7,579 nucleotides of DNA, taken from an uncultured Prevotella sp. (GTDB lineage Bacteria; Bacteroidota; Bacteroidia; Bacteroidales; Bacteroidaceae). The notes beneath the pieces are model-generated. The model saw only the letters and a list, made by a program, of their open reading frames with translations. It was not told the DNA's origin and did not search any database. Where the stretch lies: the NCBI GenBank assembly GCA_938018155.1, contig CALIIG010000047.1, forward strand, positions 1 to 7,579, in the 5' to 3' direction. Shown here in pieces: positions 7,201 to 7,579 of this stretch (the first letter of the stretch is position 1; the number at the start of each line of letters is the position of its first letter). The position numbers and the translations under genes are program-made.

Positions 7201-7579
7201 GATTGAAGCACTGTATCCTGACGGCCCCTCGGTAGCAGCCTTGTCGAACGATATGGCTCGTCTCATTGATACTGATGCAGGTATTTCTGCCATCGTATCG
7301 CCCCAAAAGACGATAGAAAAGCAGCCTGTTGTTGAAGTTAAAGCGTATATTAAGAACTACGGAGAGAAGCCAATACACGACGTTCCCGTTAAATTGACAG
7401 TGAACGGCACACCTGTTGCCAGCACCACAGTTGCAGAAACTCTCGCCAAAGACGACAGTACCATGGTAACATTCAGCAATGTTTCGCTCGATGATAATGT
7501 GATAAACCATATCACGATCAACACAAACCTTACAGGAGACGGTGCAAGTCTTAATGACAGCATGACGGTAGCCATCTCC
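4247..7579 (+). CDS. Giant secreted multidomain protein, 3'-truncated by the window (at least 1111 aa)
   Basis: Open from the ATG at 4247 to the last base, 1111 codons with no stop; the C-terminus lies outside the window. A signal peptide covers residues 1-22 (cleavage after ARA). Domains by eye: choice-of-anchor J jelly roll 28-188 (EGFEN, calcium-loop-like DRDGDNHGW at 45-53, DNWLITPQI at 88-96, ALDNVTI at 182-188); fibronectin III-like 198-284 and 289-384; beta-sandwich module about 388-530; two tandem carboxypeptidase-regulatory-like domains 573-648 and 654-732; a diverged beta-sandwich module about 775-928; a fibronectin III-like segment 940-1008; and the start of a CARDB-like domain 1010-1111 (VKAYIKNYGEKPIHDVPVKL). 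This architecture is typical of Bacteroidota type IX secretion cargo, and a C-terminal sorting domain would be expected further right. No protease or glycosidase motif is seen in the visible part, so adhesion or ligand binding is possible but unproven. It is divergent from the 701-residue secreted protein. The start is supported by the signal peptide and the promoter just upstream. Confidence 0.88.
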   Translation, partial: MKKIYLLILFIMLLWHPDFARAQSAMMSEGFENTAFPPVGWTVIDRDGDNHGWLSAGQGLKVHAGKLVAISYTSDPKAYPIVEYARQDNWLITPQINITNNAFTLECFYAEEDNDSHDSLVVRVSTTGNQPDDFTEKLASIDVRNDEGEVNFQKLTRSLSKFSGQKIYIAFIHTGKGGYALALDNVTINNKKGPQRAGNFTVKPADNGELRATLSWTNPQKDGLGDDLTDYQLHIYRDNTLIATLPKGTTTYTDEHVSAGVHTYSAGVFTTEGESALRTVKTYVGEDIPATVKNLRADPHKGKVTLTWTAPETGVNKGFINPKHLKYSLYKTVGSVQTTVAEDYEKTAFTEDIADGQTVIYEVAASNAAGKGEKTRANSVITYSGSQAELTVGMQATSEFTNSRLPVDAYSKSTVSQTIYFPADLQFAKGAINHVIFRNAFSQTTDLTRPLQVYIGETDQADLKLGWIPTAQLNKVYDGTITMNRGSNDIDIAFSQSYHYQGKNLVLMVCGARINKTGRYADHFFVEQTPRHANRSRLLSGSAEIDLTTLPQSSDVISEVPYTRFVMTTTLTGSLNGKVTDSEGHPVAGASVAITGYQIATTTAEDGSYSFDFVPSGAQNITVSAEGFADYSHAVTIEEAANNLNIPLTKLAVYTCRGVATNGKGIPLAGALVAVTGYANAETTTQADGSFELTGLYAGKKYTLTISKANYDVYTEAFIPTANINKGSIVMHYSRIPVYAVNAQTSADGNTLNITWRNPYTRKGRIQWTTIGSSNIQTGTSGDSYYSADDYCVAHLWDAKDVTDSMMTGQSFMGMRIYLQAVSGTFTAHVWEGDRTNHKSIAQKAIPLSAISRDGGWVNVVFDTPIEIKKGTTYMVGVHVKDASTDPIGVNYKWGSALKGKNNLKFTDAEGRYTYDASYAFNISAHVGIPGTTLPPDSTDTLYSPSYKVYRSTASGQWHSLGTSPTCTYQDAQWTSLPSGHYVYKIEALYPDGPSVAALSNDMARLIDTDAGISAIVSPQKTIEKQPVVEVKAYIKNYGEKPIHDVPVKLTVNGTPVASTTVAETLAKDDSTMVTFSNVSLDDNVINHITINTNLTGDGASLNDSMTVAIS

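Overview
The window looks like chromosomal DNA from a Bacteroidota bacterium, most likely of the Prevotella group. Three observations support this: promoter elements of the TAnnTTTG type (near-perfect TATCTTTGC and TAACTTTGC), no Shine-Dalgarno sequences before the starts, and a protein set typical of the phylum (a DUF4251-type lipoprotein and large secreted proteins built from choice-of-anchor J, fibronectin III and a type IX secretion tail). The genus is an inference from these features; no rRNA or marker gene is present.

Layout from left to right. A small DUF4251-type lipoprotein gene lies on the minus strand (6-515). A 406-base divergent intergenic region follows and contains a compact, GC-rich, strongly self-complementary element (635-733). 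Next is a complete short-chain dehydrogenase closely resembling YdfG (922-1665, plus). A bidirectional hairpin terminator (1772-1807) separates it from a convergent 701-residue secreted protein on the minus strand (1842-3947). A 299-base divergent promoter region (3948-4246) carries opposing promoters and clustered CAAAACG-type repeats. From 4247 to the right edge runs an open frame of 1111 codons with no stop: the N-terminal part of a very large secreted multidomain protein.

How the genes relate. The lipoprotein and the dehydrogenase look like independent single-gene units. The two large genes are divergent and share domain types (signal peptide, choice-of-anchor J, fibronectin III). They may be co-regulated surface or secreted products exported by Sec and then type IX secretion. 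No enzymatic domain is recognisable in either, so adhesion, substrate binding or a structural surface role is the most that can be inferred. The right-hand protein also carries tandem carboxypeptidase-regulatory-like domains, what look like two diverged copies of a beta-sandwich module, and the beginning of a CARDB-like domain.

No tRNA, rRNA, CRISPR array, transposase or phage gene was seen. The parts least explained by ordinary annotation are the structured GC-rich element at 635-733 and the repeat cluster at 4115-4180.
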